This document shows, one piece after another, positions 10,456-20,972 of a stretch of 64,000 bases of DNA (positions within the stretch are counted from its first letter, which is position 1; each line of letters starts with the position of its first letter). Made by a program: the position numbers and the translations under genes. Source of the DNA: Fallopia convolvulus. Lineage: Eukaryota; Streptophyta; Magnoliopsida; Caryophyllales; Polygonaceae. The notes below the pieces were generated by a model, which worked only from the letters and a program-made list of their open reading frames with translations, was not told the origin of the DNA and did no database searches. Where the stretch lies: assembly GCA_964016875.1 (NCBI GenBank), contig OZ024726.1:33097503-33161502 (forward strand), given 5' to 3'.

Positions 10456-11555
10456 CTGCAAATTTATTTATATTTTCCTTCCCTTTGTGAAGCCTTTGTC
10501 CTTTTTCCTTTTTTCCTATAAACTAATAAACAGTTCTAAAATCATGAAACCTTATCAAACACACTGTATAAACAAACAATAAAAAAAAATGAGTTTTTTC
10601 ATTTCATATACGTATATATAAGTGATATAATCTTCATTGATGGTAATTGGTAAGAACTCAAACAGGGAGGTATCATGGTTGCACATGTTGTGAATAGACA
10701 TTGAATTAACAAGTGATAGTCAAAATTTCAAAATTGAATAGCACAATAAGATATTTTCAATGTAAGCAATACAAGTACATGAAAAGTTGTTGGACACTTT
10801 TGGGGGTAGTTCACATTCATCAAGGATAAGTCCAAGCCAACCAATTTTAGATTTGAAGTGGAAAGCATCTCTTACTTATTTAATAAACAACACTTAGCCT
10901 TTTGGTTTTCACTCCGTATGGCCTCTATGAGATGCGATTCCAAAATCAACAAAATGCTACAGAAATTAGCATTTATTACCATCATAAGTTCGAAGTTAGA
11001 TAACCCTTGTCACATAATAAATTAGTAAATATATTCAAGGGATAAGTATTGGCATAAGGAGAATATTGCTTTCCCTCATTGACAGATAAGAACAAAACAC
11101 ATAAGAGCAGACGCAAATTTAAATTGCTACATTAAGGATAGTAGAATGTAGATGAATTTTTGTACCGTGCTTCACGAATTTTCATATCATATGGAGAGAG
11201 ATGCACCTAGGCTAGCATTCACTAACAATAAATTGAAAGAACGAAAGCAAATTTTGAATTGCTACATTAAAGAGAAAGATTAAACTGAACATGAATCAAT
11301 ACAACAAAAAAACACCCATATTTATAAGTTAAGGCACGTAAGCAATTTTAGGCTAATACCTACATGGGGGAAGTAGTCAAACAATGACCAATTCAACCCT
11401 TTTAATACATGGATAAAAATTTGCATAACAAAATTCAGCTGTTACATTAAGGAGAATTACTGAACTCAATGAAAACCCAACCAACCAAATTCAACCTGAT
11501 TATTAAGTTATGAATCGAGCAAGTGAAGTAAGTTAGGGCAAAATCCGAAAATTAC
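10456..11555. other. Gene-free stretch with a recurring 13-mer
   Basis: No supported coding exon. ATTGCTACATTAA-like words recur at about 11127, 11260 and 11435 (the last as CTGTTACATTAA). This suggests an old tandem or dispersed repeat. Confidence 0.4.
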
Positions 11556-12560
11556 CTATGTCGAGTTCGGGGTTGGATTTCAGATGTTCTGAGAGTGCTT
11601 CCGATGATGGTGATGGTTCGGATGGCATCTGAAACCCTAAATCTTCATAAATCCATAAGCACAAAAAGCCTAATATGAAATTATCAATTGTAAGCTGGGA
11701 AGAAAAAAAATAGAACGCAAGCATACAAAACCCTAAGGGGAATCACAAAATATAGAATTCTTATAACAAAAAAATCCTTCAATAAAAAGAAAGCGTAAAG
11801 CTTTACCAAAGCAATTTGAAGCAAAGGATTAAAATCACCATCATATAAATTCGAATTCGGCATAGCCAGTTAACAAAAAAGGATATAACATTGAAAACGA
11901 GCAATAGAAAAGCCAAAATCAGGGAATTTACTTGATAGAGGTAGGAATGATGAGATTAGATATCCACGACCATGAACGAGCGTCTCACGCAACCGCAAAT
12001 AAGAACGACAAATTGCAACCCTAACCTGAAACAGAAGAACAAAATGGAGTGAGAACGACCGTAGAAGAACAACCACGAACTTCAAGGGCAAAGCTCCAAT
12101 AAGAACAAGCAAATTCCAATAAACTGTACAAGGAAATCCGAAATTACAGTATCAAATAAACCCAATATCCCATCATCTCCCTAGCCTAAGCACACAAAAA
12201 ACTACCAAATCAGCCAAATAGAAAGGAACAACGAACTTCAAGGCCAAATTGATTTTCCCAATCCAAAATCTGACTTGAATAAACCCAATGTCAAAACCCT
12301 AGATGTCCCTAGATTCAAAACACGAGCGTTGAAACCCTAAAATGAAATAACAACAACCATGAACATGAAAAACAATTCACTTACCTGTAGGTGAGAGAGG
12401 AGGCGTCGAGTAGAAGAAAGAAGTCGGGAAGAAAGCAAAAAGAGAAGCAGACAGAGGAAGTCGTCGAGAAGAAAGCCGAAAGAGGAAGAAAGAGAACGAC
12501 AGAAAGAATCAGAAAAGAGTAATTAAGAGAAACGGGGAAGAAATTGGACGACCAGATAAG
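11556..12560 (-). CDS. Possible 5' end of a minus-strand gene (UTR exons and first coding exon)
   Basis: A candidate 5'-UTR exon (about 12385-12560, rich in GAAGAAAG on the plus strand) ends at a good donor (CTACAG|GTAAGTGA on the minus strand). A later acceptor TTTCAG (11629-11634) lies directly before ATG at 11626-11628. The exon 11556-11628 would encode MPSEPSPSSEALSEHLKSNP and then ELDIG, and ends at ATAG|GTAATTTT. I do not recognise the product and found no convincing next exon, although the E1 pseudogene fragment lies further downstream on the same strand. This could be the 5' end of a degraded gene or a captured gene fragment. Confidence 0.3.
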
Positions 12561-12627
12561 CGAGATACTAATCGAATGTGTGGTTGGATAAGAAAGTTAC
12601 GAGAACCCACTTCATTCTTTTAATGTA

Positions 12628-12702
12628 GTATAGATATAGATATAGATATAGATATAGATATAGATATAGATATAGAATATAGATATAGATATAGATATAG
12701 AT
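12628..12702. repeat. (TATAGA)n hexanucleotide repeat
   Basis: About twelve TATAGA/ATAGAT units in two runs, with a one-step slip near 12674. Confidence 0.95.
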
Positions 12703-13048
12703 AATATATAACCAAGCTCATGCCCAATTAGTCTCATTGGTTGTCCGAACGCATATATCTTTTTCATTTAAGTTTTCTAATTTTTTAATGTTTTTATGAG
12801 ACACATGTCATCATGTCTTTTAATGCCCAAACCTCTTTGGTGGTCATAATAATGACCTTGTCATCAACCATTTTCCTCAAAAATTTTCTCTTTCTTCACT
12901 TTTAATATTTGTTTAATATTTCTCTCTCTTGATGCCCAAAATTTGGGCAACGGCTGGCTACACTCTTAAGTTATTGTATTTATATGTTATAACCTTACAA
13001 TAATCTTTCAAATATTAAAATCTATTATATTTATCTCTAATTATAACT

Positions 13049-13073
13049 CGTACATGGTACGTGCTAACACTAG
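13049..13073 (+). mobile_element. Possible Helitron 3' terminus
   Basis: A small hairpin CGTAC-ATG-GTACG (13049-13061) is followed nine bases later by CTAG then T. Helitrons end in a hairpin shortly before CTRR and insert next to T. The stem is only five pairs and no matching TC-type 5' end was found, so support is weak. Confidence 0.2.
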
Positions 13074-14639
13074 TTGACAAATTTATTTAATTATCCTTTT
13101 ATATGTTGGATAGAATTAGTTAAAGGTTTTCCTGATTTTACTCACCTGCTTGTGAGAACACTTGAGAAACTGGGATTGTTGGAGATATGTTTACTGGCTG
13201 AATTATCTCCTGAATAGCAGCTTACATATCTTTAAAAATGGAACTTCTCTAACTTACGTAAGAAAAACTTTCTTCTCTATTTAGTTTCTTCTTTCCCCTA
13301 ACACAAAGCTTCTTAGAGTTCCATCTCTACTGAATTGAGTGTATAATTCGGTGGAGAGCAGAGTAAATTCGGTGGAGAAAAAAGTAAACCTTGGAGTGAG
13401 CCGCCTTGGTTAATTTGCACCCGGGTTTAGGCGGATTTTCGCTCAAGTGCAGTAGTTCTCTTACGGCTTTCTCTTCCTATTCTGATTTTTTTCCAACAAT
13501 CTGTGCTTTCAATTTCTTGATACTGTTTGAATTTTAATAGATGTCTCTAAAGAGACTGTTTCTCCCATACGTTTGGTACCTATTATTGAAATTAGATTTT
13601 ATCTTCACATGTAGTCAAATAGCTACTCAAATGAATTTCTTTTGGATTAAAATTTTCAGTTGTGCAGGCAAAAAGTTCAACTAATGATTTAAAAAAATAT
13701 TATCACACTATTCATCTTTGGCTAAAATTTTAGGCAACTTATCACCTAGAAGCTGTGCTGGATTCTCTCAGTTTCTGTAGTGGTTTTTTATTTTTAAATG
13801 CTTAAAAAATGGAGTTATCTCCCAGGTCTGTCTGGCTTAGCAATTTAACTCTTCCTCTATTCTTTTATTCTAATATACCACATTTAACGCGTTTGTATTC
13901 ACTTTATTGACATTAAACTGCACTGTATCGATTCGTACTCTGATCACTACTAAAAGCCAAGGGCTTGAAACATGAGTCCGGCATGCCTAGTGTGCCATGG
14001 TGTAGAGAGCCCTTTTCACTCTTTCAGAAGCTACTTGGTATCCAGCTCCAATTTTTTAGTAGTTTCCCGGCCCATAGAGGAAGGACCTCTTCCTTCATGG
14101 CTTCATCCAAGGTGATAGCGATCAAAGAATCATGAAGAATAAGTTTGCAAACAAGGTGTCTAAGAGGCCAATACCAAGACCTTTTCCAAGGTCTCGGGCA
14201 TTCAAGTACAAGGATAACTTCAAGGACTTTATACTATCTCTTCAAAATATCCATCCATGGCGTCCAAGGCCAGCAAGGAAGAGAATCAAGTCACAAAATT
14301 TCGGAAAGTAAGAAGTCCGTCAAATAGAAAACAGTGCTCAGTAAACTGGTGATAACTTGGGCTAGAAAATTCATCTCAAGTCCATTAAGTATGAGTTGGA
14401 AAGATAATTAAAAGTTCTACAACTTTGTAGTTTACATCAAATTCAGAATCCAACAGAAAAGGGCCGAAAAATGGGATTTACTGAGAGTTGTTCAAGTCTT
14501 ACGGAAATCTTATCTTTAGTTTAAATTTCTATCTTTATTTATTTTATTTATGGACGTTTTTAAGCTAGAATAATTGTAGAATTTCGACCATAGGCTTATG
14601 TTAGTGGTTGATTATTCTCTCTCCTATCTTTTGTTATCT
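13074..14639. other. Unassigned repeat-like DNA
   Basis: No credible gene. The 13360-13480 part (GTGAGCCGCCTTGG, then CACCCGGGTTTAGGCGG) resembles a transcribed LTR or UTR leader but has no partner copy in the window. Confidence 0.25.
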
Positions 14640-15240
14640 TTTAAGTTTGTTAGGATATTTTCCTTAAATAAATAAATCATCCGTGATTTATTTTATTTAA
14701 GGGAGATCTAGTTGTTATAGCTTTAAATATTTTATTATATCTTGGGAAGCAAGACATGGGGCCTAATTCTATCTACTAGGGCCGGCCACATGTGTTTCTT
14801 GCTCTCCAAGTAAGACTCTTTTGTGTTGCCTATTTATACTTTGGTTTTTCATTAATAAAAATCAGCTTGAGAGAAATTAAACCCAAATTGGTTTAATCTA
14901 TCTGTTGGGCTCAAAAAAAAACACGTGTGATCTGTTTTCTTGCAACCAACATTCGTTCATCATCATCATCTCAATTTGCGATCTCATTCTCTCGATCTCA
15001 TCTCTTTAGTGTTTGTTTCAGTTTAGTTTGTTGATTTAGTCAATTAGATTGTTCTAGTTGTGATTTTTAAAGATCAAACTAGTTAATCAATTGGATTTAT
15101 CGTTAGAGCCAATCCAATTGAAGTATTAAGTTGATTTCTTCAATTTATCCAATCAGTTTCGTGCACTCTTCAATTCAGTTTCATTACTTGCGTCGCAATA
15201 CACTAACTTTGAGAGCATTGTAGGTTCGAATTTAATATTA
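14640..15240 (+). mobile_element. LTR-like remnant
   Basis: The stretch has the layout of an LTR: an AT-rich U3, a TATA-like CCTATTTATACTTT near 14827, then AATAAAAATCAG and a T-rich transcribed part. It lacks a second copy, a primer-binding site and a target duplication. It is described from composition only. Confidence 0.3.
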
Positions 15241-15578
15241 CAAGGCAAGATCGGGACTTTGTGGGTCATATACGAGATTTCCAAGGAGTATTCCGAGAAA
15301 ATCACGTATCACAAGGTTACCCCACAGCCTACAATGCTAGAGAACACAACCATCATGCATTGTTTTGCTCAAATAAAAAAAGTTGCATTGCTGGTATTTG
15401 TTCACCAATTCCCAGTTTATAAGATTGTTTTGTTTTCTCCTAAAAAAGTTTTTTATTGTGACCTTATATAATGTCGCCATATCAGTTATCTTGTTAGACC
15501 TTGTCAAAGATTAACGCAATTGAGTCCACATTGTCACTCACCCTGTATTACATCTGACCAAATGTTGTACTTGACATG

Positions 15579-15835
15579 TGTTATTAGAAGGAAAGATGGA
15601 GATGTTTTTCTGATGTATTATTCCAAGAAAATAAAGTCATATATGTACAAGATGATAAGTCTTGGAAGCTTATCCTGTAAGCTAACTAGGACAAAGTCAA
15701 ATAAGCTATAGATTGAAAAGTAAAAGCTACAAACAGCCACCAACTACACCTAGTAGCTACAGTTGTTACCAACTACACCTACGAAACTAATATAATGATT
15801 ATTTGTAAGGGAATTATAAACTAAACAACTTAACA
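15579..15835 (-). repeat. Copia 3' LTR
   Basis: The 257-bp LTR runs TGTTAAGTTG...CTAATAACA on the minus strand. Its inner boundary is preceded by the polypurine tract GATGGGGAG after the pol stop. It matches 32505-32707 along most of its length (for example TAGTAGCTACAGTTGTTAC). Confidence 0.9.
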
Positions 15836-15842
15836 CTCCCCA

Positions 15843-15913
15843 TCAAGCTGGGTGGTAAAGATCTACTAAACCAAGCTTGGAAGTCAAATGCTCAAATCTT
15901 GAACAATGAAATC
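15843..15913 (-). pseudogene. Copia pol C-terminal end
   Basis: Encodes FHCSRFEHLTSKLGLVDLYH and PA-stop, the usual copia pol tail. It continues the DLLTKG motif found at about 20550, on the far side of the inserted LTR element. Stop codon at 15843-15845. Confidence 0.85.
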
Positions 15914-16545
15914 TGTGAGCGGGTAAAAAATCATAGCTACCATATTATTATTTTCGTTATCGCCATAAAGGTATTTCTTAAATATTACGTATTTATTATC
16001 TTTTATCTATTTTCCTATTATATTAAATATGGTGGTTATGCAACTTGATGGGAGATTTTATCTTTCATTAAAGATAGAATTAAAGTTGGAGAAGGGGTGG
16101 AATATTCCTTGCTTGGGCTTTAAGGCAGTTGACCAGCCCTAGGAGGATAGTATTTTCGGCCTCATTGATAAGAAATTCGGCCCCCTGCCTCTCTTTCTTC
16201 CATTATAAATACACGTCTTCCCCGTGTAGGGAAAGCATATGGATTGATAGACTAATACTCGCTCAGGCTATTGAACACACCTATTGAGAGCTTGAACAGG
16301 CTAATATTCGCTTAGCTTGACTGTTCAGGAATATCCATACTTGCTGGATCTCTCGCTTTCTTCTTGTACCTCGACGTTCAATTTGACAGACTGCTCTTTT
16401 AACTTAGGCATCGGAGGTGGATTAGGGGTCTCCGCCCCCTGTGTCCATTGTTTTGCAGGTTACAGGTTGAAGGAATCAGTTTGGAGCGGAAGAGGAAAGG
16501 AGCATTCAATTAGTGCATTGAAAGCGGAATTTTTGTGCACTAACA
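15914..16545 (+). repeat. 5' LTR of the non-autonomous element
   Basis: Promoter-like CATTATAAATACACGTC near 16200 gives a TATA box. It is followed by transcribed sequence containing TGATAGACTAATACTCGC and the TATTCGC hairpin at 16297-16319. Ends ...GTGCACTAACA. Confidence 0.92.
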
Positions 16546-16568
16546 ATTGGCGCCGTCTGTGGGAACGA
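16546..16568 (+). promoter_or_regulatory. Primer-binding site of the non-autonomous element
   Basis: ATTGGCGCCGTCTGTGGGAA lies directly after the 5' LTR, where reverse transcription starts. The TGGCGCC core is the type seen in plant Ty3-group elements. I do not assign the tRNA. Confidence 0.75.
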
Positions 16569-16860
16569 GGATTAAATCCATGAGTAATCGTTCCTAGAAG
16601 AAAAAGAATCGAATTTTCGAAGCCCTGGGGTGATCACGAAGCCTCAGCGAGCGAACCGCAGCCACGGAACAGCGTACCGCGACCGCGGTCCACCGGAGTG
16701 CGTCTCCGGGAATTCTCGCACTCCGGAGTGCCCCTTCGGAAATTTGTGACTCCAGAAATTTGTGTTTTTTGGGTTTTTTCTAGGCTAAGGGCGTCCCCAA
16801 AAATAGCAAAAAAAGATACGCTTTGGGATTTGTTTAAACCCTAAGCAAAATCATGATCGA

Positions 16861-16981
16861 ATCCCGCCTAAGGTTGGTAGTCGACCACCAATTGACGGCA
16901 CTGTGGGCAAGGAGCGGCCTTGTCAGCCCCTTTTCAAAACTCAATCCCGCCTAAGGTTGGTAGTCGACCACCAATTGACGG
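16861..16981 (+). repeat. 37-bp direct repeat containing a near-palindrome
   Basis: ATCCCGCCTAAGGTTGGTAG with TCGACCACCAATTGACGG occurs at about 16861-16897 and 16944-16981. The centre TTGGTAGTCGACCACCAA is self-complementary except for one base pair. Confidence 0.85.
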
Positions 16982-17127
16982 ATTAGGCTTCGGGTGTGCG
17001 CCCGGTAGCCCAAAGTTGAAAACTTGATTGTGAATCAACGATCAATCACTATCAAGGCGAAGAAAACCTAACAAGGGAAAAGTTGGTAACTTTCTGGAGC
17101 CGACCTGGGACCCTCACAAGCGGCGAC

Positions 17128-17863
17128 GATTGATATTCGCTCGATCAGGCGCGTGTGCCTACCGAAATCGACCGCTAGAAAGACCGCGATCGCAACCCGA
17201 TAAACCGTGACCGCGGCCAATGCCACCGCGACCGCGGGTCCCCTGAAAATCGACGCACCGGAGGGTTTCATGGAAGAACTATGAAAGAGATTCATGGAAG
17301 AAGACGAGCCCAAGAAGAAGTTCTTTTTTCGTTGGGGCAAGCCTGACAAGCTTTCAACAAAGCAAACACCTATTGCGGAGTAATCGTGACCTCTTCGCAT
17401 AGGATTTATACAATTTGCTTGGAATAGAATCAGATCTTACTTGCCATAGGCTGAACGTCCTGCTAAACGTAAAGCCGATCGTAAAAGCAAGAGAAACGAT
17501 CCTATCTAGCAATCAGAAGCCTTAATCGGTGAAAAAAGGAGATTAAAGTAAACCAGCGCTATTCAAGAGGTTTGTTGTCCAACTTGGTCATCAAACACCG
17601 TCATGATCAAGAAAAGTTGGAGAGTCTGAGCGGACTTTACTAAATCATAAATCGTCAACGAGTTTAGGTGCAACGCGATCGCGGCCTCGTCAACCGCGAT
17701 CACGGCCCCTACCTCTGCGACTGTGGATCAGTCAGCAGGCGATCGCTGCATGGCTTTTTGAGATCTGAAAATCCTAAAATCGCTAGGGAAAACTCCGATC
17801 ATCGCTCGTAGAACAATCAAGACTCACATGGTGATCAAGCGAAACTCCGATATTCGCTCGGAG
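17128..17863 (+). repeat. Two internal TATTCGC-loop hairpins
   Basis: GATTGA-TATTCGC-TCGATC at 17128-17146 pairs with one T-G wobble. CTCCGA-TATTCGC-TCGGAG at 17845-17863 pairs perfectly over six bases. Both have the loop of the array at 19603-19770, but different stems. Confidence 0.7.
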
Positions 17864-19602
17864 GATCAAACCCTAGAATGTACCAAGCAACAACTTGCTC
17901 AAAGATGATCAAATCCGTGACCCGACCTCACCCTCAAAGCTTGGTTACTCTTCATGCTAGCCAAGCGAGTTTTGGATCAAGCAACGAAATCAATGGTCAT
18001 AGCACTTTACAATTTGATGAAATCAATCATCTTCGTGAATCAGCGATGCGCGTCGCTGAAACCAAAAGCAATCAAGCTAGTGGGGCATCGAGCACCACCA
18101 AGAATGAAGTCTTGTCGCTATCAAAGCCTTGGAGAAATCCCAAGGCTAAAGCGTTCTTTGTAAAAATCCAAGATAAGAGCCTCATCAACAAATCGGCGAT
18201 TGAAGGGACCAATTGATGGCTCGTTAGCGTTATCGGATTCACCGGTAACCGTCGTGGCCCCAAGCCGTAAACACTGATGAGAATATCAAAGGAGTACAAG
18301 TCAGCTATGAAACAAACGCTGAAATCGCGAACATCCAATCGATCAGCGAAGACTGAGATCGCGACCAGGGATTCCGCGGTCGCGGCCCTACATTCTGCGG
18401 CCGCGGACAGTCCCCAGAAAGCGAAACAATGCCTTAGTTGATGGGGGCCACGAGCGCGGGTTGCGAAAACCGCGACCGCGGTTCACCCAAGTGAGCTTCT
18501 AATCGAGATCAATCCTTGAAATCGTACGGCGCGTGTCGGAATCAAGGATCTAAATACTGAGTGTTGGCATTGTAAAACAGAAAGGTCAAACAACGCTCAG
18601 ATATGATAGAAGAGTTCAAGTTGCTCAATATTGGACAATGATCGAGCGATCAAAACGAGTCCATTGATGCCTTGGCAACGTTAGCCAGTCATGCAGGAAT
18701 CACTTAAGACCTCGATGCGCGTCGAGGCAACGGGATGTCCAACAAATTGGCATCTAAATCGAAATTTTGAGCAATAACGTGGTTGCAATTGTGACCGTGA
18801 TCACAAGAAGCGAAACTACGTAGGATCTCGAATGGAAAACGCCCTTGATACGCAACTTGGATGAGAACGCTTAGCCCTCGGATATCGCCGGGGCATGAGA
18901 AGTTCTCTTAAGGGCTCATAGGTTTTGGCAATCGCCGGAAAAGATTCTATGTTATCATTCTTTTTCCGGACCTAACATGAGAAGCGTACCCCCAAGCAAG
19001 GTTGAGCGTACATTGTACGAGATCCATGAAAGCACATACAAGATGTACGCTGGAGATTGCATTTCGGCTCTTCGAGCTCGTTTGCAAAAATATTGGTGGC
19101 CTTTCGTGTGAAAAGTGCCTCGAGAAAACTAATAAAAGAATCGTCGCGCTCTTTTCGACCACCTCGTCTTCACCGAGGATCGTCGATATGCCGCCGTTGC
19201 ACGAATCGCATCCTACCCACGGGCATCCGTAGCCCAACGCGTGGACGCCTATACGTCATAAGGTCATGGAAAAACACACGTGTATGGTATAGCTCGGCCC
19301 AAATTGGAAGGGATCATATTAGATGGCTACAGCTCAAAGTCGGAGAGCTTAATCGTTCAAGAGTTTCAGCGGGAATTTCGTCCCTCATACTTGGGATATC
19401 ACCCATCTTGAAAAGGCTCCTCACATGGATGTTGTGTTAAGAATAAAGCTTATTGGACAAGCACCTCGTTTTTTGCTTTCTAAAACAAAATCCCCGGTCG
19501 GGAACCTTTTTAAAGTTCTGTTCTCACTTCTTTGTTTTGCTTGTTCCAATGGGTCTACCTTAAACCTCAACAAATGACACGCTTACGAGTGAGTAAGATT
19601 TC

Positions 19603-19772
19603 TATGATATTCGCTCATAAAAATAAGATCTATGATATTCGCTCATAGGTAAATCTATGATATTCGCTCATAGATGTGTAAACTATGATATTCGCTCATA
19701 AATATAAGAACTATGATATTTGCTCATAGAATAAATTCATGATATTCGCTCATGAATGCTCATGATATTCGC
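19603..19772 (+). repeat. Array of seven TATTCGC-loop hairpins
   Basis: Seven copies of [stem]-TATTCGC-[stem] lie about 22-28 bp apart, ending about 140 bp before the 3' LTR. Stems on the left are TATGA, CTATGA, ATCTATGA, TATGA, CTATGA, ATTCATGA and CATGA, each matched by its complement on the right. One loop is TATTTGC. The base pair next to the loop is always A-T. The stem bases change in pairs (TATGA/TCATA against CATGA/TCATG). Confidence 0.9.
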
Positions 19773-19782
19773 TCATGGACAA

Positions 19783-19803
19783 ACACGCACGCACGCACGC
19801 ACG
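19783..19803 (+). repeat. (ACGC)n microsatellite
   Basis: Five ACGC units between the hairpin array and the 3' LTR. Confidence 0.9.
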
Positions 19804-19911
19804 TTAGTGGAACCCGATCAACTAATCCGCATGGCCACTTTGACTAAGAGACCTTTGTACCCTACGTCACTGTATATGAGAAAACGTATACAACGACGTA
19901 GGTGGGGCATT

Positions 19912-20544
19912 TGTGAGCGGGTAAAAAATCATTGCTACCATATTATTATTTTCGTTATCGCCATAAAGGTATTTCTTAAATATTACGTATTTATTATCTT
20001 TTATCTATTTTCCTATCATATTAAATATGGTGGTTATGCAACTTGATGGGAGATTTTATCTTTCATTAAAGATAGAATTAAAGTTGGAGAAGGGGTGGAA
20101 TATTCCTTGCTTGGGCTTTAAGGCAGTGGACCAGCCCTAGGAGGATAATATTTTCGGCTTCATTGATAAGAAATTTGGCCCCCTACCTCTCCTTCTTCCA
20201 TTATAAATACACGTCTTCGCCGTGTAGGGAAAGCATATTGATTGATAGATTGATACTCGCTCAAGCTATTGAACACACCTATTGAGAGCTTGCACAGGCT
20301 AATATTCGCTTAGCTCGACTGCTCAGGAATATCCACACTCGCTTGATCTCTCGCTTTCTTGTTGTACCTCGACGTTCGATTCGACAGATTGCTCTTTTGA
20401 CTTAGGCACGGAGGTGGATTAGGGGGGTCCCCGCCCCCTGTGTCCATTGTTTTGCAGGTTACAGGTTGAAGGAATCAGTTTGAAGCGGAAGAGGAAAGGA
20501 GCATTCAATTAGTGCATTGAAAGTGGAATTTCTGTGCACTAACA
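19912..20544 (+). repeat. 3' LTR of the non-autonomous element
   Basis: 633 bp, nearly identical to 15914-16545 with scattered substitutions. It keeps the TATA box (near 20202) and the hairpin CAGGCTAATATTCGCTTAGC. The copia sequence resumes at the AAATC duplication after it. Confidence 0.92.
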
Positions 20545-20549
20545 AAATC

Positions 20550-20967
20550 CTTTTGTGAGCAAATCTGCAAGGTGATCTTCAGACTGCACATATGCTATCC
20601 TCGTCACCCCTTCTTCCAACTTTTCTTTGATAAAGTGTCGGTCAATCTCCACATGCTTGGTTTTATCATGCTGAACAGGATTATGTGCAATCCTAATGGG
20701 AGGTTGATTGTCACAATTTAAGACCATTGGCTCTTTCCAATTAACTCTTAGCTCCATTAGGATAATTTTCAGCCATAACATCTCACATAATCCTTGTGCA
20801 AGAACTCTAAATTCTGCTTCAGCTAAAGATCTTGCTACAACATGTTGCTTTTTACTTCTCCAAGTAACCAGATTCCATCCAAGAAATATGCAATATCTAG
20901 AGGTAGATCTTCTATCAACAACTGAACCAACATAATCTGCATCAGTGAAGGCTTATATAGTCAGCTT
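20550..20967 (-). pseudogene. Copia RNase H segment
   Basis: Encodes FTDADYVGSVVDRRSTSRYC, GWNLVTWRSKKQHVVARSLA, CDNQPPIRIAHNPVQHDKTK, HVEIDRHFIKEKL and DHLADLLTKGF, the usual copia RNase H. A TAA stands where family members have a sense codon just before AFTDADY. The 3' end is cut by the non-autonomous LTR element and the 5' end by the solo LTR at 20973. Confidence 0.9.
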
Positions 20968-20972
20968 GTTCC

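Larger units (their letters stand above)
15914..20544 (+). mobile_element. Non-autonomous LTR retrotransposon (LARD-like), 4.63 kb
   Basis: Two LTRs (15914-16545 and 19912-20544, 632 and 633 bp) start TGTGAGCGGG and end CACTAACA. A perfect 5-bp target duplication AAATC flanks the element (15909-15913 and 20545-20549) inside the copia pol gene. A PBS-like TTGGCGCCGTCTGTGGGAAC follows the 5' LTR and a purine-rich GTAGGTGGGGCATT precedes the 3' LTR. The 3.4-kb interior has no gag, protease, integrase or RT frame; the longest frames are about 110-130 codons and unrecognised. It must rely on another element's proteins. It inserted after the copia element. Confidence 0.92.

Noticed and set aside
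15259..15711. Two adjacent plus-strand frames of 63-70 codons
   Set aside because: No motif; the second overlaps the copia 3' LTR.
17878..18216. 112-codon frame inside the non-autonomous LTR element as a gag gene
   Set aside because: No capsid or zinc-knuckle motif, and a competing frame overlaps it; not distinguishable from chance.
19603..19772. Reading the hairpin array as a CRISPR array
   Set aside because: Repeats are 15-23 bp with 4-12 bp between them, the context is a plant retroelement, and the structure is in the repeat stems.
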